The notes beneath the pieces were generated by a model. The model did no database searches. It had not been told where the DNA came from and saw nothing but the letters and a program-made list of their open reading frames with translations. 16,507 nucleotides of DNA, taken from an uncultured Bacteroidota bacterium. Its GTDB lineage: Bacteria > Bacteroidota > Bacteroidia > JADZBD01. The stretch lies in assembly GCA_937924855.1 (NCBI GenBank), contig CALEYQ010000028.1:1-16507 (forward strand), given 5' to 3'. Shown here piece after piece: positions 1-7,262 of this stretch; within the stretch, counting starts at the first letter, position 1, and every line of letters starts with the position of its first letter. Both the position numbers and the translations under genes were made by a program.

Positions 1-130
1 CCAAATGATGATTTTCCCTTATTTAATTACAAACCCCGGGGTGTTGACAAAGAAGCGACAAAATTGCATACCTGTATGACAAAGCGGTGAGCAAACCCAT
101 ACTTATGTCGTGTTTTTAACCCTAAAACAA

Positions 131-151
131 TGGGGCATAGAATTTGCCCCA
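131..151. promoter_or_regulatory. Perfect 7-bp inverted repeat / hairpin
   Basis: TGGGGCA (131-137) and TGCCCCA (145-151) form a perfect GC-rich stem around a 7-nt loop, TAGAATT. No run of T follows on the plus strand, so it is not a textbook intrinsic terminator in that direction. On the minus strand it is followed by a moderately T-rich stretch. It could be an operator, a leader hairpin of the downstream gene, or the terminator of a gene lying left of the window. Confidence 0.45.
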
Positions 152-173
152 CGTAATTGTGCTTTTAAAAACG

Positions 174-181
174 TAACTTTA
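174..181 (+). promoter_or_regulatory. Weak -7 promoter element candidate
   Basis: TAACTTTA matches the Bacteroidota -7 consensus TAnnTTTG at all but the last base. It lies 22 nt before the ATG at 204, a sensible distance for a short leader. The only upstream TTG (157-159) is closer than the usual -33 spacing, so the call is weak. Confidence 0.3.
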
Positions 182-203
182 TAACCTTTAAAACCGACAA
201 AAA

Positions 204-911
204 ATGTTGTTTTTTGATCCCATCCTCCTGATAATAACCGGCGTATTTGCCCTTATCGGGTTCATTGTAAGCTCAACCCTGAAATCCAAATTTCACAAGT
301 TTTCCCGCACTCCGCTGAGCTCCGGTTTATCCGGAAAAGAAGTGGCCGAAAAAATGTTGCGGGACAGTAACATCCATGATGTAAAAGTTACGGCTGTTCA
401 GGGGCAGTTGACCGACCATTACAACCCTCTTACCAAAACCGTTAACCTGAGCACCGATGTGTATAACGGACGGAATATTGCCGCTGCCGCCGTGGCTGCC
501 CACGAATGCGGACATGCCGTTCAACATGCCCAGGGTTATGCCTGGCTTCAGATGCGGTCCTCGCTGGTACCGGTAATAAATGTTGGTAATTCTATTTTGA
601 ATATAGTCCTCATTGGAATTATAGTTCTGGCTTTTGTGAACCCCCATCTCTCAAACATGGGTCTCCTGGTTATGATAATAATGCAGGCCTTGATGACTGT
701 TTTCACCCTGATTACTCTTCCAGTGGAAGTAGATGCTTCGAACCGGGCCTTGCAATGGCTCAACGACAGTCGTATTTCCGACAGGGGCGAAGAATATGCA
801 CGGGCAAAAAATGCACTGACATGGGCCGGTCTCACCTACTTTGTTGCAGCCCTCGCCGCCATAACCACATTACTTTATCTTATTATGGCCTATATGGGCC
901 GACGCGATTAA
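204..911 (+). CDS. YugP-type membrane zinc metallopeptidase
   Basis: This is a 235-residue membrane protein of the neutral zinc metallopeptidase 2 (YugP) family. An N-terminal membrane segment (about 5-25) is followed by a cytoplasmic-looking part with the zinc-binding HExxH motif HECGH at 100-104. Three more hydrophobic segments follow (about 121-145, 153-173, 208-230). The PVEVDAS stretch near 173-179 probably gives the third zinc ligand (Glu175), as expected for the family. The length is normal. Substrates of this family are poorly known. The ATG at 204 is the natural start because it begins directly at the first hydrophobic helix. The MuiA-like gene follows after 16 nt, so the two are probably co-transcribed. 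Family assignment is firm; cellular role is unknown. Confidence 0.9.
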   Translation: MLFFDPILLIITGVFALIGFIVSSTLKSKFHKFSRTPLSSGLSGKEVAEKMLRDSNIHDVKVTAVQGQLTDHYNPLTKTVNLSTDVYNGRNIAAAAVAAHECGHAVQHAQGYAWLQMRSSLVPVINVGNSILNIVLIGIIVLAFVNPHLSNMGLLVMIIMQALMTVFTLITLPVEVDASNRALQWLNDSRISDRGEEYARAKNALTWAGLTYFVAALAAITTLLYLIMAYMGRRD

Positions 912-927
912 TGTAAACCCAAACCCT

Positions 928-2550
928 ATGGTAAAAACCCTGATACTACCCGGACTACTGTTATTCTCTTTTTCCGGTTTTGCACAACAGGAAAATGAGA
1001 AAAAAATCAAACACGACATTAAAGAAGTAACCGTCTTTTTATCGGGAGCCCAGGTAAGTAATTCGGGTACCATAACCCTGAATCCCGGAAAATGGGATAT
1101 TATTTTCGATAAAATCTCCAATTACATTAATGTAAATTCCATACAGGCAAAGGGCGATGGTGATTTTACCATTCTTTCGGTCAGTCACCGGTTTAATTAC
1201 CTGAAGGATGATGAAAAGCCCAAAGACATTCAGGCTGTGGAAGACAGTTTGAAAACACTCAGGTCCAAATCCGATCTCAACAGGGCCTACCGCCAGGTGT
1301 ATGAAAAAGAACAGGAAATGATTCTGGCTAACAAACAGATTGGCGGTCAAAACACGGGAGTGAATATTGCGGAACTGGAAAAAAATGCAAATTTCTACCG
1401 AAACCGCCTGATGGAAATTCAAAACAAACTGGCCGAATTAAAAGTGCGGGAAGACAAAATCAACGAATCGGTTAATAAATTTCAAAAGCAATTAACCGAA
1501 CTAAATTCAAAATCGAAGCTCGACAATAGTGAGATAGTTGTTTCCATTGCTGCCAAAAATCCCGGCACGGCCAAAATCCAGATTTCGTATTTAACTACAA
1601 AAGCAGGATGGACCCCTTCTTATGACATCAGGGCAACGGACAATAATTCTCCCATCAAACTGGAATACAAAGCCCATGTCTGGCAGGCTTCGGGAGTTGA
1701 CTGGAAAGACATTAAACTCACCCTGAGCACCGGAAATCCCAGCCAATCGGGCACGGCCCCTACCCTGCAGCCCTGGAAAATTGGATATTACCAAGGAGCG
1801 CCGAAAGAAGGCAGTTATGGCTACCTGAATACAGCCCCCAGTGCCACTTTTGAAATTATGGAGGACAGTAAAAGCGGTTCAGCGCCTAAACCAAAGAAGG
1901 AATCTTTTTCTTCTCTGCCCCCACCCGTTACCATGAGTGAAGGACAGGTAACCACGGTTTTTGATATTCCCATTCCTTATACAATTGCAACTTCGGGCAA
2001 GCCCAACCTTGTGGAAATACAGTCTTTCACCGTTCCCGCCACTTATAAATATTATGCCGCACCCAAGCTCGACCGCGATGCATTTCTGCTGGCAAAAATT
2101 ACCGGGTGGGATAAACTGAACCTGATTGACGGCGACGCCAATATTTTTTACGAGGGAACCTATGTCGGGAAATCCTTCATCAACACCCGGAATATTACCG
2201 ACACCCTTTCAGTATCGCTGGGGCGTGATAAAAATGTTTTGGTTACCCGGTTAAAACTGACGGAGCTTTGCGAAAAGAAAACCCTTGGGACCCAAAAGAA
2301 AGAAACTCTGGTATTTGAAATAAATGTGAGGAACAAGAAGAAGCAGGATATAGAAATTGAAATCGATGATCAGATACCCCTTTCCGTAATAAAAGAAATT
2401 GAAGTAGATCTCACAGAATCGACCGGGGCCTCCTATGACCCCGTAACAGGAAAACTATCATGGCGATTGAAATTACAACCTGGGGATACAAAAAAACTCA
2501 AATTCGGGTTTACGGTAAAATATCCGAAAGACAAAGTGATAACCTTATAG
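928..2550 (+). CDS. Secreted MuiA-like protein (DUF4140/DUF4139)
   Basis: This 540-residue protein belongs to the 'mucoidy inhibitor MuiA' family. A signal peptide ends near SGFA|QQEN (residues 16-23), so the mature protein should be periplasmic or exported. An N-terminal DUF4140-type beta domain (about 28-120, beginning HDIKEVTVFLSGAQV) leads into a charged coiled-coil region (about 100-195). The large C-terminal DUF4139 domain (about 210-540) contains the AGWTPSYDIRA stretch, where this domain usually starts. A Pro/Ser/Lys-rich linker interrupts it near 310-335. The biochemical function of the family is not established; the name comes from a link with mucoid exopolysaccharide. It follows the zinc peptidase by 16 nt and converges on the methyltransferase gene, with only 2 nt between the stop codons. 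Its terminator probably lies at 2610-2642. Confidence 0.88.
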   Translation: MVKTLILPGLLLFSFSGFAQQENEKKIKHDIKEVTVFLSGAQVSNSGTITLNPGKWDIIFDKISNYINVNSIQAKGDGDFTILSVSHRFNYLKDDEKPKDIQAVEDSLKTLRSKSDLNRAYRQVYEKEQEMILANKQIGGQNTGVNIAELEKNANFYRNRLMEIQNKLAELKVREDKINESVNKFQKQLTELNSKSKLDNSEIVVSIAAKNPGTAKIQISYLTTKAGWTPSYDIRATDNNSPIKLEYKAHVWQASGVDWKDIKLTLSTGNPSQSGTAPTLQPWKIGYYQGAPKEGSYGYLNTAPSATFEIMEDSKSGSAPKPKKESFSSLPPPVTMSEGQVTTVFDIPIPYTIATSGKPNLVEIQSFTVPATYKYYAAPKLDRDAFLLAKITGWDKLNLIDGDANIFYEGTYVGKSFINTRNITDTLSVSLGRDKNVLVTRLKLTELCEKKTLGTQKKETLVFEINVRNKKKQDIEIEIDDQIPLSVIKEIEVDLTESTGASYDPVTGKLSWRLKLQPGDTKKLKFGFTVKYPKDKVITL

Positions 2551-2552
2551 TT

Positions 2553-3317
2553 TCAGGAAGTTCTGCGCCTGAACTCTGAACAAATTATAGCCGTAGCAAC
2601 GGCAGCATTTAAACTCTCCGCTTCGCCGGAGAGTTTATTTTTATGAGGAACCCTTGGCACAACCAGTTTTCGGGAAACAAATTCGCCAACTTCGGGAGAA
2701 ATTCCATGCGACTCATTTCCGATCAACAAAATGCCGGCGCCCGGCAGGGCGGCTTCATAAATATTTTCCCCGGAAAGAAAAGCCCCGAAAATCTCCACCT
2801 TCTCCTTCCAGTTTGCAAGAAAACCGGGAAGATCAAGATAATGCAGACGGACCCGGGCAATAGACCCCATGGTTGCCTGAACAACCTTTGGGTTATAGAG
2901 ATCAACCGTTTCCCGGCTGCACACAATATCGCTGATCCCAAACCAATCGGCTACCCTGATAATGGTTCCCAGATTTCCGGGATCGCTGATATTATCAAGG
3001 ACAAGGACGGGATTAGTCAGAGGGTCGATGGAAGACATCGGAAACTCCGGAACCTCGCATACTGCCAAAACCTCTGAGGGTTCTTTCAAACCACTAATCC
3101 GGGCCATTTCCCGGGGAGAAATGCGAATGATTTCAAGGTGGTGGTTAAATAGGGAAAGCTGGAAATTACTGCTGCTGAAAATATGCCTGATTTTGATACC
3201 GCTTCCAATCAGGTCGGTTACCATTTTCGGACCTTCAGCCACAAAGCATCTTTCCTCTTCCCGAAACTTTTTCTTTTGAAGCGAACGAACAAAACTGATC
3301 TGGTTTTTCGTTATCAA
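2553..3317 (-). CDS. TrmH/SpoU-family RNA 2'-O-methyltransferase
   Basis: This is a 254-residue SAM-dependent RNA ribose methyltransferase of the SPOUT superfamily. The N-terminal substrate-binding region (about 1-90) includes FVAEGPK (25-31). The three SpoU motifs are present: motif 1 NISDPGNLGTIIRVA (109-123), motif 2 IGNESHGISPEV (199-210) and the knot-forming motif 3 SGEAESLNAAVA (230-241). The target RNA cannot be read from sequence; it could be rRNA (RlmB-like) or tRNA. The frame stays open upstream to an ATG at 3524, but that extension would run into the divergent gene and lacks family similarity. The N-terminus typical of relatives (ITKNQISFVRSLQKKKF) begins just after a TTG at 3317-3315, which I take as the start. 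It diverges from the TamL-like gene. Confidence 0.88.
   Translation of the reverse strand: MITKNQISFVRSLQKKKFREEERCFVAEGPKMVTDLIGSGIKIRHIFSSSNFQLSLFNHHLEIIRISPREMARISGLKEPSEVLAVCEVPEFPMSSIDPLTNPVLVLDNISDPGNLGTIIRVADWFGISDIVCSRETVDLYNPKVVQATMGSIARVRLHYLDLPGFLANWKEKVEIFGAFLSGENIYEAALPGAGILLIGNESHGISPEVGEFVSRKLVVPRVPHKNKLSGEAESLNAAVATAIICSEFRRRTS
2590..2642 (+). terminator. Intrinsic terminator inside the opposing methyltransferase gene
   Basis: AAACTCTCCG (2611-2620) pairs perfectly with CGGAGAGTTT (2627-2636) around the 6-nt loop CTTCGC. The flanking T2610-A2637 makes an 11th pair. The hairpin is followed by the T-rich tract ATTTTTAT. A smaller hairpin, GCCGT-AGCA-ACGGC, precedes it at 2590-2603. 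The site lies 60 nt downstream of the MuiA-like stop codon in the correct orientation. It falls wholly within the last codons of the gene on the other strand. The minus-strand side has no T tract, so it should act on plus-strand transcripts only. Confidence 0.75.
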
Positions 3318-3333
3318 AGTGCCTGAATAATAG

Positions 3334-3351
3334 TAATTTTGGTCAAAACTA
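3334..3351. promoter_or_regulatory. Palindromic pair of divergent -7 promoter elements
   Basis: The 18-bp sequence TAATTTTGGTCAAAACTA contains TAATTTTG on the plus strand (3334-3341) and TAGTTTTG on the minus strand (3351-3344). Both are exact matches to the Bacteroidota -7 consensus TAnnTTTG. They would give leaders of roughly 15-20 nt to the TTG starts at 3364 (plus) and 3317 (minus). Good TTTG -33 boxes are not obvious; TTCG at 3372-3369 is a possible one for the minus strand. The site could also, or instead, be a dyad operator. Confidence 0.55.
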
Positions 3352-3363
3352 AACAAATATTTT

Positions 3364-5901
3364 TTGTTTCGAAGGGGCCGAAATAACAAACTTGCAGTAT
3401 TGGCAATTGCTGCCTTCCTGTTTTCCTGTTCTCCAACTAAAAAAGTAAAAGACGGAGAGTACCTGCTTGTTAAAAATGTGGTAGAGGAGAAAGATGCCAA
3501 ATTATTGCCTTTCGGAAACGACATTGACCTGGGGGAAATCGAAGCTTATATCCGGCAAAAGCCAAATCGTAAGGTAGGACCGTTTCGCCTTCACCTGGGT
3601 CTGTATAACATGATCAACGAAAACCGGCTGAAACAAAAAAAAACAAGAAGAGATAAGCGTTTCGACCGGATAGATGCCCGAAAGGAAAAAAAATACCAAA
3701 AGAAAAATGTTAAGCGTCAGCGCCATGGAAAGCCCCTTCTTATAGCTCCCAAAAAAAACAAAAATCGTCAGACCTTCAGAGAATGGGTAATGGATATCGG
3801 GGAGCCGCCTGTGATTTACGACAGCACCCTGACGCGTCGCTCAAACCGGCAAATTAAACTATACCTTCAAAACAAGGGCTTCTTTAATTGCAAAGTTACT
3901 GACTCCACTGCCTACAAGAAGAAAAAAGCAACCGCTTACTATTTTGTTTCTCCGGGCAAACCTTATAAAATCAGAAATGTAAGTTATCAGATCGCAGATC
4001 CATTATTAGCTTATTATATTTTCGCCGACACAGCCGGACATCTACTCAAAAAGGGCGAGAATTATGATGTGGACAATTTAACCGCCGAAAGAGAACGGAT
4101 ATCTTCCCAGCTTAAAAATTCGGGCTATTTTAATTTTATCAAAGAGTTTATTTTTTACCAGATCGACAGCACGGCGGGTAACCGTCAGGTCGACATAGAC
4201 ATAATTGTAAAAAATCCATCCATTCCCGTAAAGGGATTTAAGGATTCCACCACAGAAGCCAGCCATACCCGTTATTACATTCAAAACATCTATGTCAACA
4301 CTTCATACAATCCCAAATTAAAAAAGCAGAAGTTCGACACCATACGCGATCCGGAGTCGGGCATTTACTTTTTATTTTCCGATCGGATCCGCTACAAACC
4401 CAAACACCTGGTTACTGCCATTCATTTACGGGAAGGCGAGTTATTCATGAATAAAAATGCCGATGCCACCTATCAGAGTTTGTCGGAACTGAGGGCCTTT
4501 AAATTCATAAACATTAATTTCCGGGAAAGAGGAGAAAACCAGCTGGATGCTTATATAAATCTGAATCCGAATGTAAAACAATCCTTTACGGTTGAATCGG
4601 AAGGAACAAATACCGGTGGCAACCTGGGTGTTTCAGGATCATTTATTTATCAGAACCGAAATGTTTTCAGAGGTGCAGAAGTGTTCGAATTTAAATTGAA
4701 GGGAGGATTGGAAATTCAGCAATCCGCAACCGTTTCCTCTTCCCAACAAAATAACATCGGAGGCGATTTTATCCCTTTTAATACACTGGAATTCGGACCC
4801 GAAATGAATCTGCATGTACCCAGATTCATCACACCTTTTAAAATCCGTACCGGCAAAAATGCCAATCCGAAAACCATTTTCAGTGCGGCCGTTAACTATC
4901 AGGAAAGGCCTTCCTTCGATCGCACCTCTGTTTTAACCTCGCTCGGGTACACCTGGCGGGAAACGGCCTACAAAAAACACGCAGTATACCCTATTGAACT
5001 AAATTTAATTGCCCTGGATCCTAAAAAAGAATTTGAGCTCTTTCTGCAAAACAACACAGATCCCTTCATTGCTTTCCGGTACCGCGATTATTTTACCCTG
5101 GGCTCACGCTATAGCTTCATCTATTCGAATCAGGATATAAACCGAAAGAGATCATTCCTCTATTTCCGGGGAGGCGCTGAAGCCGCCGGAAATACTTTAC
5201 GGGGGATATTTAACCTGGTGGACCAGTATGTTTCCAAACTTCCCTATGACCAGGGATACCTTATAGGCAAAATCCGGTTCGCACAATACCTCCGCGGAGA
5301 AACTGACCTGCGGTATTATAAAGTTTTCAGAGATAACAATTCCCTCGTGAGCCGCATTTTTGTCGGGGTTGGAAAACCACTCCACAACTTCAGGGAATTA
5401 CCATTTCAAAAGAGCTTTTTCTCCGGCGGTCCCAACTCCGTCCGTGCCTGGAAGGCAAGAACCATTGGCCCCGGCTCCTATACCAGTCCGGTCATTACCA
5501 ACTTCGATCAGGTGGGCGACAACCAGTTGGAATTAAATATTGAATACCGTTTCAACATAATCAAAGTTGTTAATGCCGCCATTTTCGCCGATGCAGGAAA
5601 CGTTTGGATGCGAAAGGAAATCGCTGAAAAACCAGGAGCCGACTTTAACATTACCCGTTTCTATCAGGAACTCGCCATGGGATCGGGGCTGGGTTTGCGT
5701 CTTGACTTTTCCTTCTTTATAATCCGTCTCGACATGGGAATAAAAATGTTCGATCCGGAATTCAGGCTTCAGGACCGATGGGTAATTGTGAATATTCTCG
5801 ACAATGACTGGAAACGAAATTACATCACCAGTACCGGTGTACCGCCCACGGAAAGATATTCATTTTTGAATTTCAATTTCGGGATTGGTTACCCCTTCTG
5901 A
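3364..5901 (+). CDS. tamL: TamL-like lipoprotein Omp85 (BamA/TamA family)
   Basis: This is an 845-residue outer-membrane assembly protein of the Omp85 superfamily in its Bacteroidota lipoprotein form. A basic N-terminus and hydrophobic stretch end in the lipobox FLFS|C at Cys22, followed by the typical SPTKKVKDGEYLL opening. A very basic insert (about 80-135) precedes POTRA-like repeats (about 140-420). The rest is a beta-barrel (about 425-845). It contains the conserved substrate-gating motif as SFFSGGPNSVRAW, with V693-R694-A695-W696 in place of the classical VRGF. The C-terminus ends in Phe, as outer-membrane barrels do. No ATG is in frame before the signal sequence, and a stop at 3334-3336 limits the start, so TTG at 3364 is chosen. 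In Flavobacterium a tamB gene is reported next to tamL; none is here. The stop codon abuts that of the convergent MBL gene with no gap. Confidence 0.88.
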   Translation: MFRRGRNNKLAVLAIAAFLFSCSPTKKVKDGEYLLVKNVVEEKDAKLLPFGNDIDLGEIEAYIRQKPNRKVGPFRLHLGLYNMINENRLKQKKTRRDKRFDRIDARKEKKYQKKNVKRQRHGKPLLIAPKKNKNRQTFREWVMDIGEPPVIYDSTLTRRSNRQIKLYLQNKGFFNCKVTDSTAYKKKKATAYYFVSPGKPYKIRNVSYQIADPLLAYYIFADTAGHLLKKGENYDVDNLTAERERISSQLKNSGYFNFIKEFIFYQIDSTAGNRQVDIDIIVKNPSIPVKGFKDSTTEASHTRYYIQNIYVNTSYNPKLKKQKFDTIRDPESGIYFLFSDRIRYKPKHLVTAIHLREGELFMNKNADATYQSLSELRAFKFININFRERGENQLDAYINLNPNVKQSFTVESEGTNTGGNLGVSGSFIYQNRNVFRGAEVFEFKLKGGLEIQQSATVSSSQQNNIGGDFIPFNTLEFGPEMNLHVPRFITPFKIRTGKNANPKTIFSAAVNYQERPSFDRTSVLTSLGYTWRETAYKKHAVYPIELNLIALDPKKEFELFLQNNTDPFIAFRYRDYFTLGSRYSFIYSNQDINRKRSFLYFRGGAEAAGNTLRGIFNLVDQYVSKLPYDQGYLIGKIRFAQYLRGETDLRYYKVFRDNNSLVSRIFVGVGKPLHNFRELPFQKSFFSGGPNSVRAWKARTIGPGSYTSPVITNFDQVGDNQLELNIEYRFNIIKVVNAAIFADAGNVWMRKEIAEKPGADFNITRFYQELAMGSGLGLRLDFSFFIIRLDMGIKMFDPEFRLQDRWVIVNILDNDWKRNYITSTGVPPTERYSFLNFNFGIGYPF

Positions 5902-6681
5902 TCAGGCTTCAATTTCGAGGCCGTCGTAAGCCAAAAATATATTCTCAGGAAGCTCTTCCGAAACTTCCCGGTGCTTTCCCATCTGATGGGAGATATGGGT
6001 AAAATATGTTTTTTCGGGTTTCAACTCCCGGCTCATCGCTATGGCTTCCTCGAGAGTAAAATGGGAAATATGTGATTCGCGACGCAGCGCATTCAACACC
6101 AGAATTTTGCTCCCTTTGATTTTTTCCTTTTCCTCATCCTCTATCCGGTTGGCATCGGTGAGATAGGTAATGTCGCCAATCCGGAATCCGAACACAGGCA
6201 ACTTGTAATGATAGGCCAGGATGGGTGTTACCTTTATTCCGTCGAGCAAAAAAGATTCGTTTTTCAGATCGTGTACATTTATCTTTGGAATGCCCGGATA
6301 ATTACTTCCGTCGAATATATAACTGAATTCCCGTTTAAGGGCCTCAAGTACCCGCTGATGCACATACACATCAATGGGCTTTTTCAAAATATAATTATAC
6401 GCCCTTACATCATCCAGTCCTGCCACATGGTCTTTGTGCTCATGGGTAAACAACACCGCAGAAATACTTTTTATGCCGGACCTGAGCATTTGCTGGCGAA
6501 AGTCGGGGCCGGTATCAATGACAATATTTTTTCCTCCTGCCTGAAAAACCACCGAGGATCTCAGGCGTTTATCATGGGAATCCTCAGATTGACAAACCTC
6601 GCAGGGACAGGCGATCAGGGGAACACCCTGAGATGTTCCGGTTCCCAAAAAAAGAAGTTTTACTTTTTCGTTTTTTTCCAT
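5902..6681 (-). CDS. MBL-fold metallohydrolase, PhnP-like
   Basis: This 259-residue metallo-beta-lactamase-fold hydrolase resembles PhnP, the phosphoribosyl cyclic phosphodiesterase. It has the family opening LGTGTSQGVP (12-21) and a structural zinc-binding cluster CPCEVC (25-30, Cys25/Cys27/Cys30). The catalytic metal motif is THEHKDH (79-85), followed by AGLDDVRAY. The later metal ligands include the FTHISHQ stretch near 227-233. The substrate in Bacteroidota is unknown, since phn genes are absent here; a phosphodiester is a reasonable guess. Its ATG lies inside the 3' end of paaY (22-bp overlap), so it is translationally linked to the phenylacetate run and is its last gene. This may reflect transcript sharing rather than pathway membership. 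Confidence 0.85.
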   Translation of the reverse strand: MEKNEKVKLLFLGTGTSQGVPLIACPCEVCQSEDSHDKRLRSSVVFQAGGKNIVIDTGPDFRQQMLRSGIKSISAVLFTHEHKDHVAGLDDVRAYNYILKKPIDVYVHQRVLEALKREFSYIFDGSNYPGIPKINVHDLKNESFLLDGIKVTPILAYHYKLPVFGFRIGDITYLTDANRIEDEEKEKIKGSKILVLNALRRESHISHFTLEEAIAMSRELKPEKTYFTHISHQMGKHREVSEELPENIFLAYDGLEIEA

Positions 6682-7253
6682 GGTTGGTAGTCACCGGGAA
6701 GTGGCTTGCGATCCGGGGGCATTTCACGCAGCGGTTCACATTCCATCAGGGTAGCTGATAATATTTCAGGCAGCGATTGATAAATCTCAGTGCCTTTGGT
6801 TTTCCATGCCAGCATTTCATCGCTGACATCTTTGACAATTTTACCGGGATTTCCGGCAAAAACTTTACGATCGGGAATTTCCATTCCCTCCGGAACAAAT
6901 GAAAGGGCTCCCACAATGCTGTCGGCTCCCACAATAACATTATCCATAACCACGGCATTCATGCCGATCAGGGCGTTGCGGCCGATTACAGCTCCGTGAA
7001 TGATGGCACCGTGACCAATATGAGCGCCTTCCAACAAAACAACTTTAAGTCCGGGAAACATATGCAAAGTGCATGACTCCTGAACATTGCAGCCGGCTTC
7101 AATGATTATTTCTCCGAAATCGCCCCGGAGGGTGGCATGGGGTCCGATGTATACGCTTTCACCTATTACCACATTCCCGATAACAGTGGCCTGAGGGTGA
7201 ATAAAGGCCGACTTATGAATAACCGGTTTAATTCCTCTGTATTCGAATATCAT
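6660..7253 (-). CDS. paaY: PaaY hexapeptide-repeat thioesterase
   Basis: This 197-residue left-handed beta-helix protein closely follows the E. coli PaaY layout: RGDFG (43-47), CTLHMFPG (61-68), HIGHGAIIHG (78-87), NALIGMNAVVMD near 92-103, and the tail EPLREMPPDRKPL. His64, His81 and His86 fit the three metal-binding His of the gamma-carbonic-anhydrase fold. PaaY hydrolyses dead-end ring CoA thioesters formed when the open-chain aldehyde of phenylacetate breakdown cyclises, which frees CoA. The PaaY-specific C-terminal segment and the paa neighbours favour PaaY over a generic gamma-carbonic anhydrase. It begins 9 nt after the SWIM gene and overlaps the MBL gene by 22 bp. Confidence 0.87.
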   Translation of the reverse strand: MIFEYRGIKPVIHKSAFIHPQATVIGNVVIGESVYIGPHATLRGDFGEIIIEAGCNVQESCTLHMFPGLKVVLLEGAHIGHGAIIHGAVIGRNALIGMNAVVMDNVIVGADSIVGALSFVPEGMEIPDRKVFAGNPGKIVKDVSDEMLAWKTKGTEIYQSLPEILSATLMECEPLREMPPDRKPLPGDYQPWKKTKK

Positions 7254-7262
7254 GGAAACAAA

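Larger units (their letters stand above)
1..203. other. Gene-free leader upstream of the zinc peptidase gene
   Basis: No convincing gene is visible here. Frame 1 is open from the window edge to a TGA at 88-90 (29 codons) and could be the tail of a gene to the left, but its peptide resembles nothing I recognise. The stretch holds a perfect inverted repeat (131-151), short direct repeats TGACAAAG (45-52 and 77-84) with a variant CGACAAAA (56-63), the dyad CATACCTGTATG (67-78) and a 10-bp palindrome ACCCCGGGGT (33-42). It is most simply read as the promoter and 5' control region of the gene starting at 204. Confidence 0.6.

Noticed and set aside
33..42. Palindrome ACCCCGGGGT as an operator
   Set aside because: A single short self-complementary word with no second copy or promoter element beside it.
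1..90. Possible C-terminal tail of a gene entering from the left (frame 1, TGA at 88-90)
   Set aside because: Only 29 codons, no recognisable motif, and frame 2 is open for a similar length, so coding cannot be supported.
3318..3524. Possible longer methyltransferase starting at ATG 3524
   Set aside because: The extra 69 codons overlap the divergent TamL-like gene and its signal peptide, and the family's N-terminal block begins right after the TTG at 3317.
5972..6018. Terminator for the TamL-like gene (TCCCA-TCTGA-TGGGA hairpin followed later by T6)
   Set aside because: The stem is only 5 bp and the T run is too far from it to act as an intrinsic terminator.
6208..6690. 160-codon open frame antisense to the MBL and paaY genes
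   Set aside because: It is a shadow of well-identified genes on the other strand and shows no family resemblance.
6660..7253. Gamma-carbonic anhydrase
   Set aside because: The fold and the three His are shared, but the PaaY-type C-terminal tail and the paa neighbours on both sides favour the thioesterase.
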